NCBI RefSeq assembly: GCF_002993325.1
Contig: NZ_PVNO01000027.1
Span: forward strand, 1-64,000
Origin: Alteromonas gracilis
GTDB taxonomy: Bacteria; Pseudomonadota; Gammaproteobacteria; Enterobacterales; Alteromonadaceae
Direction: 5' to 3'
DNA: 64,000 bases
Shown: positions 44,560 to 53,490 of the stretch, one piece after another
Numbering within the stretch: position 1 is the first letter of the stretch
Layout of the letters: every line of letters begins with the position of its first letter
Position numbers and translations under genes: made by a program
The notes under the pieces: model-generated
What the model was told of the DNA's origin: nothing
What the model saw: the letters and a program-made list of their open reading frames with translations, nothing else
The model's database searches: none

Positions 44560-44730
44560 ATGGAAGAACTCAACATTAAAGAAATCGATGCAGTCGCGGG
44601 TGCAGGCGTAGTTGGCGATATTATGTATGGTATCGGTTACGGCGCTGGCTATGCAGGTGGCTATTTTTATAGCCATGTAATGACGTCTAACCGTTGGTTA
44701 GATGATGTCGCTGAATTCGTACTACCTTAA
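44560..44730 (+). CDS. Double-glycine-type leader peptide, candidate bacteriocin peptide A
   Basis: A 56-residue peptide. The 15-residue leader MEELNIKEIDAVAGA has the ComC/class II pattern (Glu-Leu, hydrophobic spacing, Gly-Ala cut site). The predicted 41-residue mature peptide is glycine-rich, with three GxxxG motifs (Gly24-28, 26-30 and 30-34) followed by aromatic residues and an acidic C-terminus. A strong AAGGAG ribosome binding site lies 7 bases before the ATG, which decides the start over an upstream TTG. It is 11 bases before a second peptide with a nearly identical leader. The bacteriocin role is inferred; I do not recognise a named family. Confidence 0.75.
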   Translation: MEELNIKEIDAVAGAGVVGDIMYGIGYGAGYAGGYFYSHVMTSNRWLDDVAEFVLP

Positions 44731-44741
44731 GGAATTATTTT

Positions 44742-44897
44742 ATGGAAGAGTTAAATCAAGAAGAACTAAATCAATGTAGCGGCGGTTATTTAGGGCATGT
44801 GTTGACCTATATGTCTTTGGTTGATTTGGCCTATGATTTCGGTCGAGGATTTGGCAACGGATTCTACGATGGTGCAAACGAGCCAGAAATTCCTTAG
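44742..44897 (+). CDS. Double-glycine leader peptide, candidate bacteriocin peptide B
   Basis: A 51-residue peptide too short for many gene finders. The leader MEELNQEELNQCSGG is 15 residues, ends in a true Gly-Gly and shares MEELN with peptide A. The 36-residue mature part has a hydrophobic half, then a Gly-rich FGRGFGNGFYDG with GxxxG motifs at Gly34-38, 36-40 and 40-44. AAGGA lies 8 bases before the ATG. A terminator follows 9 bases after the stop. Two peptides with matched leaders and GxxxG motifs are the hallmark of two-peptide (class IIb) bacteriocins. No peptidase-containing ABC exporter is in the window. Confidence 0.75.
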   Translation: MEELNQEELNQCSGGYLGHVLTYMSLVDLAYDFGRGFGNGFYDGANEPEIP

Positions 44898-44905
44898 TAT
44901 TGATT

Positions 44906-44929
44906 GAGCAGGCTTTGGTCTGCTTTTTT
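44906..44929 (+). terminator. Terminator after the double-glycine peptide pair
   Basis: AGCAG and CTGCT (44907-44911 / 44920-44924) form a short stem around an 8-base loop, followed by six T residues. It separates the peptide pair from the small membrane-protein gene and may give partial termination. Confidence 0.65.
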
Positions 44930-44963
44930 AGTTTTATTTAAGCATGGACAAAGGCTAATAATC

Positions 44964-45167
44964 ATGGACAAGAAAAATTACAGCAACATAGCATTTTGGT
45001 TTCTTGCGGTGATAAATATTATCTCTCTCTTTGAGAGTATTATTTCAACCGAGGGGTTCTCGCTTTTAAAAGAGCCTGAGTTTCAAAACCTACTTTTACT
45101 CGCAATTCTCAAAAAACTTGCGTATCGCTCAAGTGAAAGTGCATTGGAAACAGACAACATTATATAA
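44964..45167 (+). CDS. Small membrane protein, possible immunity protein
   Basis: A 67-residue protein I do not recognise. It has a hydrophobic helix (IAFWFLAVINIISLF, about 9-23) and an amphipathic, Leu-rich second helix (EFQNLLLLAILKKLAYRS, about 39-56). The ATG at 44964 has AAAGG 9 bases in front; an earlier frame start at 44904 lies in the terminator. Its size, membrane character and place just after the peptide pair would fit a bacteriocin immunity protein, but that is inference. Confidence 0.6.
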   Translation: MDKKNYSNIAFWFLAVINIISLFESIISTEGFSLLKEPEFQNLLLLAILKKLAYRSSESALETDNII

Positions 45168-45219
45168 CGTGTTGTTTCTCGAACTCTCTGTATAATTTTG
45201 ACGCTAGGTGTCGAAGGAA

Positions 45220-45241
45220 AGCCGCTGAATCGAGTGCGGCT
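45220..45241. terminator. Hairpin between convergent genes
   Basis: AGCCGC and GCGGCT form a perfect 6-bp stem with a 10-base loop. It lies between the small membrane-protein gene and the convergent DUF2891 gene. No T-run follows, so terminator function is only moderate. Confidence 0.45.
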
Positions 45242-45273
45242 CTCTTACTATGTTTCACACTTTTACATATAAA

Positions 45274-46428
45274 TTAGTGGATGCCGCGCTTTGTTTCCAA
45301 GTAGCTAGCAAAGCTGCCAAGCCAGTGGCTTCCCATGTAGTGCATATCACCAAATACAGCATCTAATCCTGCTTTACGGTGGGCTTTTAGTGTTTTTTCC
45401 AATACGGGTATGCGCTCATCACCCTCTGGCAAGGCTTCCATTATGCCTTCAATCATCCATGCTCGGCTAATATTCAGCCCGTCTAGGTGAGCGAGTTTGC
45501 CATCCGTTTTATCCGTCACCGTGGCGGGAGAGAGCCAATTTGATGTTTTAGATGTGAGGCCAGGAAAGAACGCTGAGAGCCATTGGCTATAGTCTTTTTT
45601 AGACATTACTCGGCGCATTAAGTCAGCTTCGGCCAAACAAGGCGACAGGAAATCTTGTCCCGAGGGCTCGTAGGCTAGGGGACACTGCTTGTCAGACTGA
45701 TAATAATCTTTCACTTTAGACATTAACAGCGCTTCAAATTCCTCATTACTTGACGTTTTTGCCCAATCTAACATGAGGCCGAAAGCAAAGGCGGTTTGGC
45801 TGTGTTCACCTGTGCGAATAGGGTAAGCTAATTTGGGTAACCATGTACTTATTCTAACTACAATTTCTTTCTCAAGAGGCAGTAGCGTGTCCAGCCATAC
45901 TTTTGCCTCTGGAATAGAAGACTGACGCAATTCCGCGGTTAACTGCAGAAACCATGCAAGACCGTAAGGACGCTCAAACGACGCATTATTTTCACGCTTA
46001 AGGCTCTTTAACTCACCTTGAATATTTCTGGGAGTAAAGCTGGCGTTTAGTTTTTTAATAATCTCGTCATTGTTCACCGTGTCTTGTGCTGTGTTAAGCA
46101 TTCTCACTAACAACCAGTGGCCATGAACCGACGAATGCCAGTCTAAACACCCATAAAAAGCAGGGTAAAGTTGACGTGGTGCCTTAACATCGTCGCCATC
46201 ATTCATCATGTGTTTCACTACATTGGGAAACTCTTGATGAATACAGTGAAGCGCGAGATTTGCAAAAACGCTCTCGTAGTCATTTTCAATAATTTTCGAA
46301 GAGCCTGAGTTAATTTCTTTAGCTGCGGCGGGGCTTACGGCATTAGCGTTAGTAGATGCGAAAGCACTGTTGATAGTCAACACTGTAGTAAACGCGAACG
46401 CGCTGTAAACGACGGTTTTTATTTTCAT
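45274..46428 (-). CDS. DUF2891 family periplasmic protein
   Basis: A 384-residue protein with a signal peptide (about 1-24, ending SAFA). Diagnostic DUF2891 segments are YPAFYGCLDWHSSVHGHWLL (about 88-107) and, near the C-terminus, HYMGSHWLGSFASYL. The predicted alpha/alpha toroid resembles glycan-acting folds, but no activity is established. It stands alone. AT-rich sequence with TACATTG/CAATGTA-like repeats precedes it. Confidence 0.85.
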   Translation of the reverse strand: MKIKTVVYSAFAFTTVLTINSAFASTNANAVSPAAAKEINSGSSKIIENDYESVFANLALHCIHQEFPNVVKHMMNDGDDVKAPRQLYPAFYGCLDWHSSVHGHWLLVRMLNTAQDTVNNDEIIKKLNASFTPRNIQGELKSLKRENNASFERPYGLAWFLQLTAELRQSSIPEAKVWLDTLLPLEKEIVVRISTWLPKLAYPIRTGEHSQTAFAFGLMLDWAKTSSNEEFEALLMSKVKDYYQSDKQCPLAYEPSGQDFLSPCLAEADLMRRVMSKKDYSQWLSAFFPGLTSKTSNWLSPATVTDKTDGKLAHLDGLNISRAWMIEGIMEALPEGDERIPVLEKTLKAHRKAGLDAVFGDMHYMGSHWLGSFASYLETKRGIH

Positions 46429-46556
46429 AATGATTTGGTTAGCTTGTAAGATTACATTGTAACCAATGTATATTGGTAAACATTACAGATAAAGTGCTGC
46501 GCGATATATAGCGCACAGACACTTTAAACTGCGAACGTTATGGTATTAGCACAGTT

Positions 46557-47603
46557 TCATCGCAGTGGAATATTTCTCAGTTCAACATTATATGGGTCGG
46601 GTGAACCTATGGTCTCTTGCACCCATTCTGCGCTGTAGTAAGTATCGGAGTAACGCTCACCGCTATCGCACATGAGGGTAACGATTGACCCAGCTTCGCC
46701 GTTTTCGCTCATTTGCTTGGCAATACGTAGCGCCCCCCATAAGTTCGTGCCTGTAGAGGGGCCGGCTTTAATTCCCATGGTATTGTTTAACCAATGCATG
46801 GTGGCAACGCTGGCCGCGTCGGGAACCGCAATCATCTCGTCAATCACGTCGTGTTGAAAAGAGGCTTCTACTTTAGGGCGGCCAATTCCTTCTATGCGGC
46901 TTCCTTTCGTTGCTGTTAGCGTGTGATCTTTTGTTTTGAAACTTTCAAAAAACACACTGAATTCAGGATCGACGACTACAAGTTTGGAAGCTAGACCTTT
47001 GTAGCGTATGTAGCGGCCTATTGTTGCCGACGTGCCGCCTGTGCCTGCACTCATTACTATGGTGTGAGGCACAGGATGAGGTTCAGCTTTCATCTGCTCA
47101 AAGATACTTTCAGCAATATTATTACTGCCGCGCCAGTCTGTAGCACGTTCAGCGTAGAGGAACTGATCCATAAAATAGCCGTTAAGTTCTTTCGCTACCT
47201 TAGTGGCTTCGCTGTGCATTTGAGTAGGGCAATCTACAAAGTGACACTGCCCTCCGTATCGCTCAATAAGTGCTATTTTACTTTGGGCGGTAGACTTAGG
47301 CATAACGGCAACAAAGGGGACACCAATCATTTTGGCGAAGTAAGCTTCAGATACTGCAGTACTGCCCGATGAAGCCTCAACAACCGTTGTTCCCTGCACA
47401 ATTTTTCCATTGCAAAGGGCGTATAGAAAAAGTGAGCGGGCGAGGCGGTGCTTTAAACTCCCCGTAGGGTGCGTGCTTTCATCTTTTAAATAGATATCGA
47501 TATTTTTGAACGCTATTGGCGCTAGTTTAATTAGATGCGTATCAGCCGAGCGTTGATAATCAGCGTTAATAGTATTGATGGCTTGTGTAACCCAGCACGT
47601 CAT
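46557..47603 (-). CDS. PLP-dependent cysteine synthase/desulfhydrase family enzyme
   Basis: A 348-residue fold-type II PLP enzyme. Lys51 in [12 protein letters not shown] is the Schiff-base lysine, [15 protein letters not shown] binds the substrate carboxylate, and [12 protein letters not shown] binds the PLP phosphate. It resembles the group containing the cysteine desulfhydrase Cds1 more than classical CysK, so it may release sulfide from cysteine. The GAGGAGGT ribosome binding site before the ATG is strong. It is divergent from the secreted phosphatase-family gene. Confidence 0.85.
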   Translation of the reverse strand: MTCWVTQAINTINADYQRSADTHLIKLAPIAFKNIDIYLKDESTHPTGSLKHRLARSLFLYALCNGKIVQGTTVVEASSGSTAVSEAYFAKMIGVPFVAVMPKSTAQSKIALIERYGGQCHFVDCPTQMHSEATKVAKELNGYFMDQFLYAERATDWRGSNNIAESIFEQMKAEPHPVPHTIVMSAGTGGTSATIGRYIRYKGLASKLVVVDPEFSVFFESFKTKDHTLTATKGSRIEGIGRPKVEASFQHDVIDEMIAVPDAASVATMHWLNNTMGIKAGPSTGTNLWGALRIAKQMSENGEAGSIVTLMCDSGERYSDTYYSAEWVQETIGSPDPYNVELRNIPLR

Positions 47604-47846
47604 GTAGACCTCCTCATTGTTAATGACAAGGGTATCAATGCGATTAGAGAAATAGCGTTTAATTTTTTTGTTTTAATAGTGATTATTTAGAAAAAAATTC
47701 TCTATTTTGTTCGTATTGTAAAAAATTAAAAGGTTGGTGTGTCTGCTTGACAGAGAAATTTTGGAAACAAAGAATTTCAGCAACCTAGCTATTCTTGATA
47801 TCTTTGTACCTTATCCCTTGCCCCTCACTAGGTACCAAGTAACAAC

Positions 47847-49061
47847 ATGAAGACTACATTGCTTTTTACAGAAATAGCTTTTCTGTTCACGACGCTATTA
47901 GGTGCGCAAATTAGTGCAGAAGAGATTAACACGCTTAAAGTGGCCACATTTAACGTAAGTATGGAGGCCACCAATTATAAAGCCCTGGGCATGGAGCCAA
48001 GCGATGAAGTACTTCAACATGTTCTCTCAACGGGCGAGCACAGCCAAGTCAAAAATATTGCCGAAATTATTCAACGCGTAAACCCTGATATCTTGATGCT
48101 GAACGAATTTGATTACATTGCTGATAAAAGTAAAGGGGTAGAGGCTTTCGTTAAAAACTACCTGAACGTCTCGCAACGCGGTCTTGAACCGGTTGATTAC
48201 CCTTATACTTATGTGGCAACAGTTAACACCGGCGAGCCGACAAAGTTTGATTTAGACAACAATGGTAAAGCGGAAGGTTTTGGTGGAGACGCTTACGGGT
48301 ACGGGCTTTATCCAGGGCAGTATGGAATGGCGCTATTATCAAAGTACCCTATTGATGTAGATAGCATACATACCTTTCAGAAGTTTAAGTGGCACCATAT
48401 GCCTCACCCGCAGGTGCCCGTAATTCCGGACAAGAACGGTAATACAGGCCAAGACACGCCTTGGTATGATGTAGAAGAGTGGGCCGCGCTGAGATTGAGT
48501 TCGAAATCGCACTGGGATGTGCCAGTGAAAGTGGGAGATAAAACCGTACACATACTGGCTATGCATCCAACGCCACCCAACTTTGATGGGAGCGAGGACC
48601 GTAACGGTAAGCGCAACTATGATGAAATTAGACTCATGGCAGATTACCTGTCGCCTGATAAAGGAACATACATCTACAACGATAATGGCGAGAAAGTAAG
48701 CCTAACAGAGAACGCGCGCTTTGTACTTGTTGGTGATTTCAACGCGGCAGATATTGGGGATAAACATCGCGAAGGCGTAATTGAGCAGTTGACCGAACAT
48801 CCATTAGTTAATAACGACACTATTCCAACAAGTGCAGGTGGTGCAGCCGTATCAGGAGCCGAGTTTAGTAACCGCTTTACCGCCTATTGGGGAGCCAGAG
48901 CTGACTATGTTTTACCATCTCGTTATGGCTTCCATGTGAACGATGCTGGCGTTTTCTGGCCTGCAAAAACAAGTGACCTATATCGATTGGTTAAAGACCG
49001 TGAAGCCAGTTCAGATCATAGGCTAGTCTGGGTAAGCTTGTCGCTAGAACAAGATAAATAA
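47847..49061 (+). CDS. Secreted endonuclease/exonuclease/phosphatase (EEP) family protein
   Basis: A 404-residue exported protein with a signal peptide (about 1-24, ending ISA-E). EEP motifs are in order: LKVATFNVSME at the start, PDILMLNEFDYI (metal-binding Glu), LLSKYPI, VGDFNAAD and the closing SSDHRLVWVSL (catalytic Asp-His). Members cleave nucleic acid phosphodiesters or phospholipid/inositol phosphates. Export suggests a role in phosphate or DNA scavenging. No ribosome binding site of note is seen. Confidence 0.87.
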   Translation: MKTTLLFTEIAFLFTTLLGAQISAEEINTLKVATFNVSMEATNYKALGMEPSDEVLQHVLSTGEHSQVKNIAEIIQRVNPDILMLNEFDYIADKSKGVEAFVKNYLNVSQRGLEPVDYPYTYVATVNTGEPTKFDLDNNGKAEGFGGDAYGYGLYPGQYGMALLSKYPIDVDSIHTFQKFKWHHMPHPQVPVIPDKNGNTGQDTPWYDVEEWAALRLSSKSHWDVPVKVGDKTVHILAMHPTPPNFDGSEDRNGKRNYDEIRLMADYLSPDKGTYIYNDNGEKVSLTENARFVLVGDFNAADIGDKHREGVIEQLTEHPLVNNDTIPTSAGGAAVSGAEFSNRFTAYWGARADYVLPSRYGFHVNDAGVFWPAKTSDLYRLVKDREASSDHRLVWVSLSLEQDK

Positions 49062-49131
49062 AGGACATTAATCGACGGCCCATTATTTACTTATTGTTTC
49101 ATATCACTAGTAATGGCCGCGGCAAGCGGCC

Positions 49132-50022
49132 TTATGTAGCCGAATTTAGCCCAATTTGGTCTAGCTGTGCTTTTCGGTTTTGATCTGACACAGAGTTAAA
49201 TATTGTGAAGTAGGAAACTACCGTTAAATTGGCGATGAACCAAAGGTCTTTAATAACAAACTGCCCTAAGCGGTTAACGATGGTGGCACTGTTAAGGGTA
49301 TCAGGCACGGTAAACAAAAATGTTTGTGTCATCAGAAAAACCGATAAACATGCCAGTCCGCTCGCAATAATAATAGGCTTGTTTTTAGTATAAATGCCCG
49401 CGCCCAAAACAAGCGCAAAGAAAACATCGAACCCACCAATCATATTCGATGCTCCCTGCACACTGAACACATCATATAGCCAAGACATAAACGGCGATGT
49501 TTCAACTAGCCCCACAATCGCATTTGCTTCAAACTCGAAAAACTTCATGCCTCCTATCCATAATAAGACCATGGCTACAGGAGCAAAGTTGAGGTATGTC
49601 AGTTGCTTGTGCGAAAATTTTTCGCGATAAAACAAGAATAGGAAAAGTGGTAATACTGCGAAGTACTTAATAATGCCTTGACCGCTGCCAATGATCGGGA
49701 AGCCGCCTAAATCGGCCATCCATCTCGTTGGTGATAATAACGTCAGCAATGGAATGGCGATTACAAAAGCCGCATATAGTGTTACTGCTTTTGCTGAAAC
49801 AAGGTAAAAACGTGCTGCAATGGTCATTAACGGTAGCAACAGCAACGCGATACCAGCAAAAGTACCAAGGGCACTCTCGCTCAATACAGTGCCTAACGAG
49901 TAAAAACTAAATGTAGCGGTAAGTGCATTGGGGTTTGCACCAAGTAAAAATGTTAGGCCAAGAACTGCGAAGCCAAAAGTGAGCAATGCGCAGACCACGT
50001 TTTCGGTTTGGTTTAGTGTCAT
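49132..50022 (-). CDS. DUF417 (YkgB/RclC-like) membrane protein with N-terminal extension
   Basis: A 296-residue inner-membrane protein with about eight helices. The second half (about 150-290) has the DUF417 core seen in RclC: LLWIGGMKFFEFEANAIVGL, then SPFMSWLYD and a GGFDVFFALVLGAGI helix. RclC, the reactive-chlorine resistance protein, is about 197 residues, so about 100-130 residues with three or four helices are extra at the N-terminus. The function here is unknown; oxidative-stress resistance is possible. No Rcl partner is adjacent. Confidence 0.72.
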   Translation of the reverse strand: MTLNQTENVVCALLTFGFAVLGLTFLLGANPNALTATFSFYSLGTVLSESALGTFAGIALLLLPLMTIAARFYLVSAKAVTLYAAFVIAIPLLTLLSPTRWMADLGGFPIIGSGQGIIKYFAVLPLFLFLFYREKFSHKQLTYLNFAPVAMVLLWIGGMKFFEFEANAIVGLVETSPFMSWLYDVFSVQGASNMIGGFDVFFALVLGAGIYTKNKPIIIASGLACLSVFLMTQTFLFTVPDTLNSATIVNRLGQFVIKDLWFIANLTVVSYFTIFNSVSDQNRKAQLDQIGLNSAT

Positions 50023-50188
50023 AAAGCATCCGTAAATACTACTAGTTTTGCTAAGTGTATGTAGAGACCCGTCGAGGTAGCACTAAAATTTCATAGGTTT
50101 GATAATTTATAAGGCATAGCGCAATAAGCAAATAAGGATTTATCGGCAAAATAAGAACTTATTTAATAGCGGTTGTCATAGGTAGCAG

Positions 50189-50268
50189 AGGTCTTAAATA
50201 AATTAGGTCTTAAGTAGTGTAGGGCTTAAATGGTTTGGTTTTTAAATAGTAGTGGTTTAAAAAGTAAA
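50189..50268 (+). repeat. Degenerate 16-bp tandem array, five units
   Basis: Five consecutive 16-bp units with the pattern AGGTCTTAAATAAATT, starting at 50189, 50205, 50221, 50237 and 50253. Identity to the first unit falls along the array. It lies directly upstream of the Cys-rich lipoprotein gene, inside its likely promoter or leader. Confidence 0.75.
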
Positions 50269-50285
50269 ATAAATTGAGAGAAAAA

Positions 50286-50744
50286 ATGAAACAAACAAGC
50301 AGTAGAGCACATAAGCGTTTTGGAATCTGGTTAGTAGCAGGCGCGTGTGCAGCTTTGTCTGCTTGTGGCGCTCAGACCCCAGAACCTATTGATGAGCCAA
50401 TCGCGAGTGCTGAAGACGTTGAAAAATTGGAGCAAGTTGTTGATACCTCATTGCCTTTGGTGCAGCAGGCCTATTCCATAGAGTCTGAAAAAGTGTGTGA
50501 TAAACAGGGGGGGAACTGGAAGAAAGTAGGCCGACAGCAGGCGCATGCTTGTGTGCTACCAGCAAACGATGCTGGTAATGCGTGTAATGACAGCAGCGAG
50601 TGCGAAGTGGCTTGTGTTACGGAAAACAATAATATGGAAGCGGGAGAAAAGGCGCGCGGCGTGTGTTTAGAAAGCACGGACTTATTCGGCTGCAGAGCCT
50701 ATGTGTCTAAGGGGATTGTGGAGCATACCCTATGTGTTGATTAA
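50286..50744 (+). CDS. Cysteine-rich lipoprotein, unknown function
   Basis: A 152-residue lipoprotein with a signal peptide and lipobox LSAC (lipidated Cys at about residue 27). After a short acidic linker, the C-terminal domain (about 70-152) has eight cysteines in the pattern C...GGxW...C..DAGNAC..SSEC..AC...GVC...GC...C, which fits four disulphides. I recognise this as a recurring domain in uncharacterised periplasmic proteins, without a known function. The ATG at 50286 is preferred over a TTG at 50274. The 16-bp repeat array lies just upstream. Confidence 0.75.
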   Translation: MKQTSSRAHKRFGIWLVAGACAALSACGAQTPEPIDEPIASAEDVEKLEQVVDTSLPLVQQAYSIESEKVCDKQGGNWKKVGRQQAHACVLPANDAGNACNDSSECEVACVTENNNMEAGEKARGVCLESTDLFGCRAYVSKGIVEHTLCVD

Positions 50745-50816
50745 GAGGCGTTAAAGCCAACGTGCGTTGAATGAAGCACATGCAAACGGCAGTGCGCTTC
50801 ATCAACCAATAGTCAA

Positions 50817-51269
50817 CTAACGTGCAGAAAAGTCGAGTCTGTCCAGATCGCTCGCCGTTTCATTACACTCACCTAATAGGTGAAGCCTATCCTCGGTTTG
50901 ATGTGTATCGATTTCTATAAAGCCCGTTTGGCAGTAGCCTGTTTCATCCAGTTTTTCATCAAGAGATACATAGAGTTGTTTTGCCATTCTATCGCTGTTA
51001 TCTGACGATTGTTCTGCAGCGCCTTCACGATCTTTCTGCCCACTACGACCGCCGCGTCCACCGCCTTCTTGACTACGGCTGCCTCTGCCGCGGCCACCTT
51101 TACCGCCATCTGGTTGTTTCATTGAAGGAATGCTAAACGCGAAAAGCTTGGTGCCGTCTTGCTTGATCTTGGTCTCAAAGTATATTTCATCCTTGTCTAA
51201 AGGTGGTGGCCTATGGGCGCACGCACTGACAATTAAAGAGGTCGTTATTACTAATACTGTTCTTTTCAT
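50817..51269 (-). CDS. Lipoprotein with Gly/Arg-rich linker, unknown function
   Basis: A 150-residue predicted lipoprotein with lipobox VSAC (Cys at about residue 17). A beta-rich first part (about 25-50) is followed by a low-complexity Gly/Arg/Ser stretch (about 55-80, GGKGGRGRGSRSQEGGGRGG) and a C-terminal part with two cysteines. I do not recognise a family. It is convergent with the Cys-rich lipoprotein gene and probably lies in the periplasm or on the outer membrane inner face. Confidence 0.65.
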   Translation of the reverse strand: MKRTVLVITTSLIVSACAHRPPPLDKDEIYFETKIKQDGTKLFAFSIPSMKQPDGGKGGRGRGSRSQEGGGRGGRSGQKDREGAAEQSSDNSDRMAKQLYVSLDEKLDETGYCQTGFIEIDTHQTEDRLHLLGECNETASDLDRLDFSAR

Positions 51270-51460
51270 CTTATTTTACGCATGTTTAAACCACGTTACT
51301 TTGAGGTTCAAAAGCGTCTATGGTTGCAATATGCAGTGTAAGTTTTGAGTAAAGTATTTCCGACTTATTTGGGATGTTCTTTGTTTATTGAATACCAAAG
51401 TTCAATGGCTATTTTTAAATAAAAACCTACTTTTATTATAGATGATATAAGAGTTAGCTG

Positions 51461-53386
51461 ATGCCGTTGAATAAATTGAAGGTATTCATAATTTCAATAC
51501 TTCCGTGTTTCGCACTTCATGTGAGTGAAGCGATTGCTCAAGATTTAACGAAACTAAGCCGCTACGATCAGGTAACGTATAGAGCGATAACCCTTTGGTC
51601 GAATAATAACGAACAATTGAATAATGAGTTAAGCGATCAAATTAAGTCGTCAGGTCTCCCCCGGGATGATTCCTCGCTGGGGCTTATCTTTAAACACCTT
51701 ATCTGGGAAGGTTTTAACGGAGATAAAGCAGTTGAAAACTGGTTTAGCCGTCCAAGCAGGCTAATTGATACGGATGATTGGGATGCCCTTAAAAGCCTAG
51801 ATGCTGAACTTTATGCTGGAGTTCGCTCATACTTTATTTATTCGAGTTCGGCTAGACACGATGGACACGAACAACAAGTAAGTCCAGCGATAGAAAAACT
51901 TAGACGCTTAAAATCTGAAATGCTCGAAGCCTCAAATAGTAAGGCTGTTGCTCTTGTAAGTGCATGGCTAGGCAATGAATTTCAATCAAAATCGCATATT
52001 GACGCATTAGTCGAATTTAAATACTCGTTTAATTATTTGAACGTTGAGAAAAAAGATTCGTTCAAAGCTATGCTAACTCAAAGAGAAATTGCAGCATATA
52101 TAGCCAATATACTCATAGAGCTTCAGCTTTACTCTGAGGCCTTGCAGTACGCAGATTATATTCTATCGATAGTGCCTGTAAGTGAGCGATATTCTGTAGA
52201 CTACATTGCTTCAGTCCAAGCATTGACTCAATTAGGGCGCTTTTCGGAAGCTTTAGCAAAATCAGAATCGGCCGTTGAATTAGCAACAGAGCAGGACGAT
52301 ACAGATAACCTAATCGTCGCGTTAATACTTAATTTATCTGTATATACGCATTATATGACTGAAGCCGAAGTCGATAAAATAAGAGGTTTAGCTGGGCGAA
52401 TAGCGGCTGTCGTTGAAACAAGTACTAGCAATAGCTCTTCGCCAATGATAGAAGCGTATATTCAGACAGCTCTAACTCTAATTGAAGCATTAGATGGTAA
52501 TGACCCTGTCAGGTTCTCTGAGGAGGTTGATACTCTTACTGAAAAATATGAGACTTGGGCAGCACTGCATCCCTCACCAACGGATATCAACCTAAGGCTT
52601 TATCAAAATCTCCAGAGAATTTATGAGGTAAAGGGAAACTACAAAAAAGCGTATCAATTCGCTACTAAATACCGGTCGCTAAAATTAGATAGAAACCAGC
52701 TTATCTCATCTTCAAACGCTAATCTCGGTAATGACTTTCTCTCAAAAGAAATTGAAATCACTGAACTTAAAAATATAAAAATAAATAGAGAAAAAGACCA
52801 GTTGACCAACCAAGCTAATTTTCTAAAAAGTATATTGTTTGGCGGTTTGGCTATTATTCTAGGTTTCACCACGCTGTGGTACCGACGTCGACACAATATC
52901 TCCAAAGCCTTGGCCGACGTAGACTCTCTGACCGGTGCTTATACTAGAAGAGCTATCAACAGTTGGTTGAACTTTATCTCACCTGAACAGGTTAATTGTG
53001 CAGTCCTTTTAGATGTCGATCATTTTAAAAAAATTAACGACAACTATGGACATAACTTGGGAGACGAAGTGCTCAAAACACTGAGTCAAATCATCATAAC
53101 ACGCATACGGAAAATAGATCGCTTATGCCGGTATGGGGGAGAGGAGTTTTTGTTGGTTATACAAGCAACAGATATCTCTGAAGCGAAAGCAATAATTAAT
53201 GCTATTCGAAAAGAGGTAGAGGGCATTGAGTACTGGGGAGAGCAGGAAGTACCATTCAACGTAAGCTTCTCTGCCGGTATTGTAACATTTAAAAGCACTG
53301 ATAAGATTGAGTCAGTATTAGAGCGTGCCGATCATCTTTTATATGAAGCTAAAAGAACGGGAAGGGCAAAAACGTTAACAGAATAG
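51461..53386 (+). CDS. Diguanylate cyclase with periplasmic TPR-like sensor
   Basis: A 641-residue inner-membrane protein: a signal peptide (about 1-26, ending AIA-Q), a large periplasmic helical, TPR-like region (about 30-430), a membrane helix (about 463-480, ILFGGLAIILGFTTLWY) and a GGDEF domain (about 495-640). The active-site motif is RYGGEEF, and the RKID segment just before it is the intact RxxD inhibitory site. It should make cyclic di-GMP under product feedback, unlike the other cyclase in the window. Confidence 0.92.
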   Translation: MPLNKLKVFIISILPCFALHVSEAIAQDLTKLSRYDQVTYRAITLWSNNNEQLNNELSDQIKSSGLPRDDSSLGLIFKHLIWEGFNGDKAVENWFSRPSRLIDTDDWDALKSLDAELYAGVRSYFIYSSSARHDGHEQQVSPAIEKLRRLKSEMLEASNSKAVALVSAWLGNEFQSKSHIDALVEFKYSFNYLNVEKKDSFKAMLTQREIAAYIANILIELQLYSEALQYADYILSIVPVSERYSVDYIASVQALTQLGRFSEALAKSESAVELATEQDDTDNLIVALILNLSVYTHYMTEAEVDKIRGLAGRIAAVVETSTSNSSSPMIEAYIQTALTLIEALDGNDPVRFSEEVDTLTEKYETWAALHPSPTDINLRLYQNLQRIYEVKGNYKKAYQFATKYRSLKLDRNQLISSSNANLGNDFLSKEIEITELKNIKINREKDQLTNQANFLKSILFGGLAIILGFTTLWYRRRHNISKALADVDSLTGAYTRRAINSWLNFISPEQVNCAVLLDVDHFKKINDNYGHNLGDEVLKTLSQIIITRIRKIDRLCRYGGEEFLLVIQATDISEAKAIINAIRKEVEGIEYWGEQEVPFNVSFSAGIVTFKSTDKIESVLERADHLLYEAKRTGRAKTLTE

Positions 53387-53440
53387 CCCTGATAATGGGG
53401 CATATGTTTACGGTGCTATGTTTAGTTTAATAACCAATAA

Positions 53441-53467
53441 TAGAGTAACCCCATTAAGGTTACTCTA
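53441..53467 (+). promoter_or_regulatory. Perfect 10-bp hairpin upstream of the DUF2177 gene
   Basis: TAGAGTAACC and GGTTACTCTA form a perfect 10-bp stem around CCATTAA. Its 3' arm ends on the A of an ATG at 53467, so a start there would be buried in the stem. It may end the diguanylate cyclase transcript (no T-run) or control the next gene. Confidence 0.55.
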
Positions 53468-53490
53468 TGCCACCAACAGGGATAAGTTTC

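Noticed and set aside
50189-50268. CRISPR-like array
   Set aside because: Units are contiguous, degenerate and only 16 bp, without spacers.
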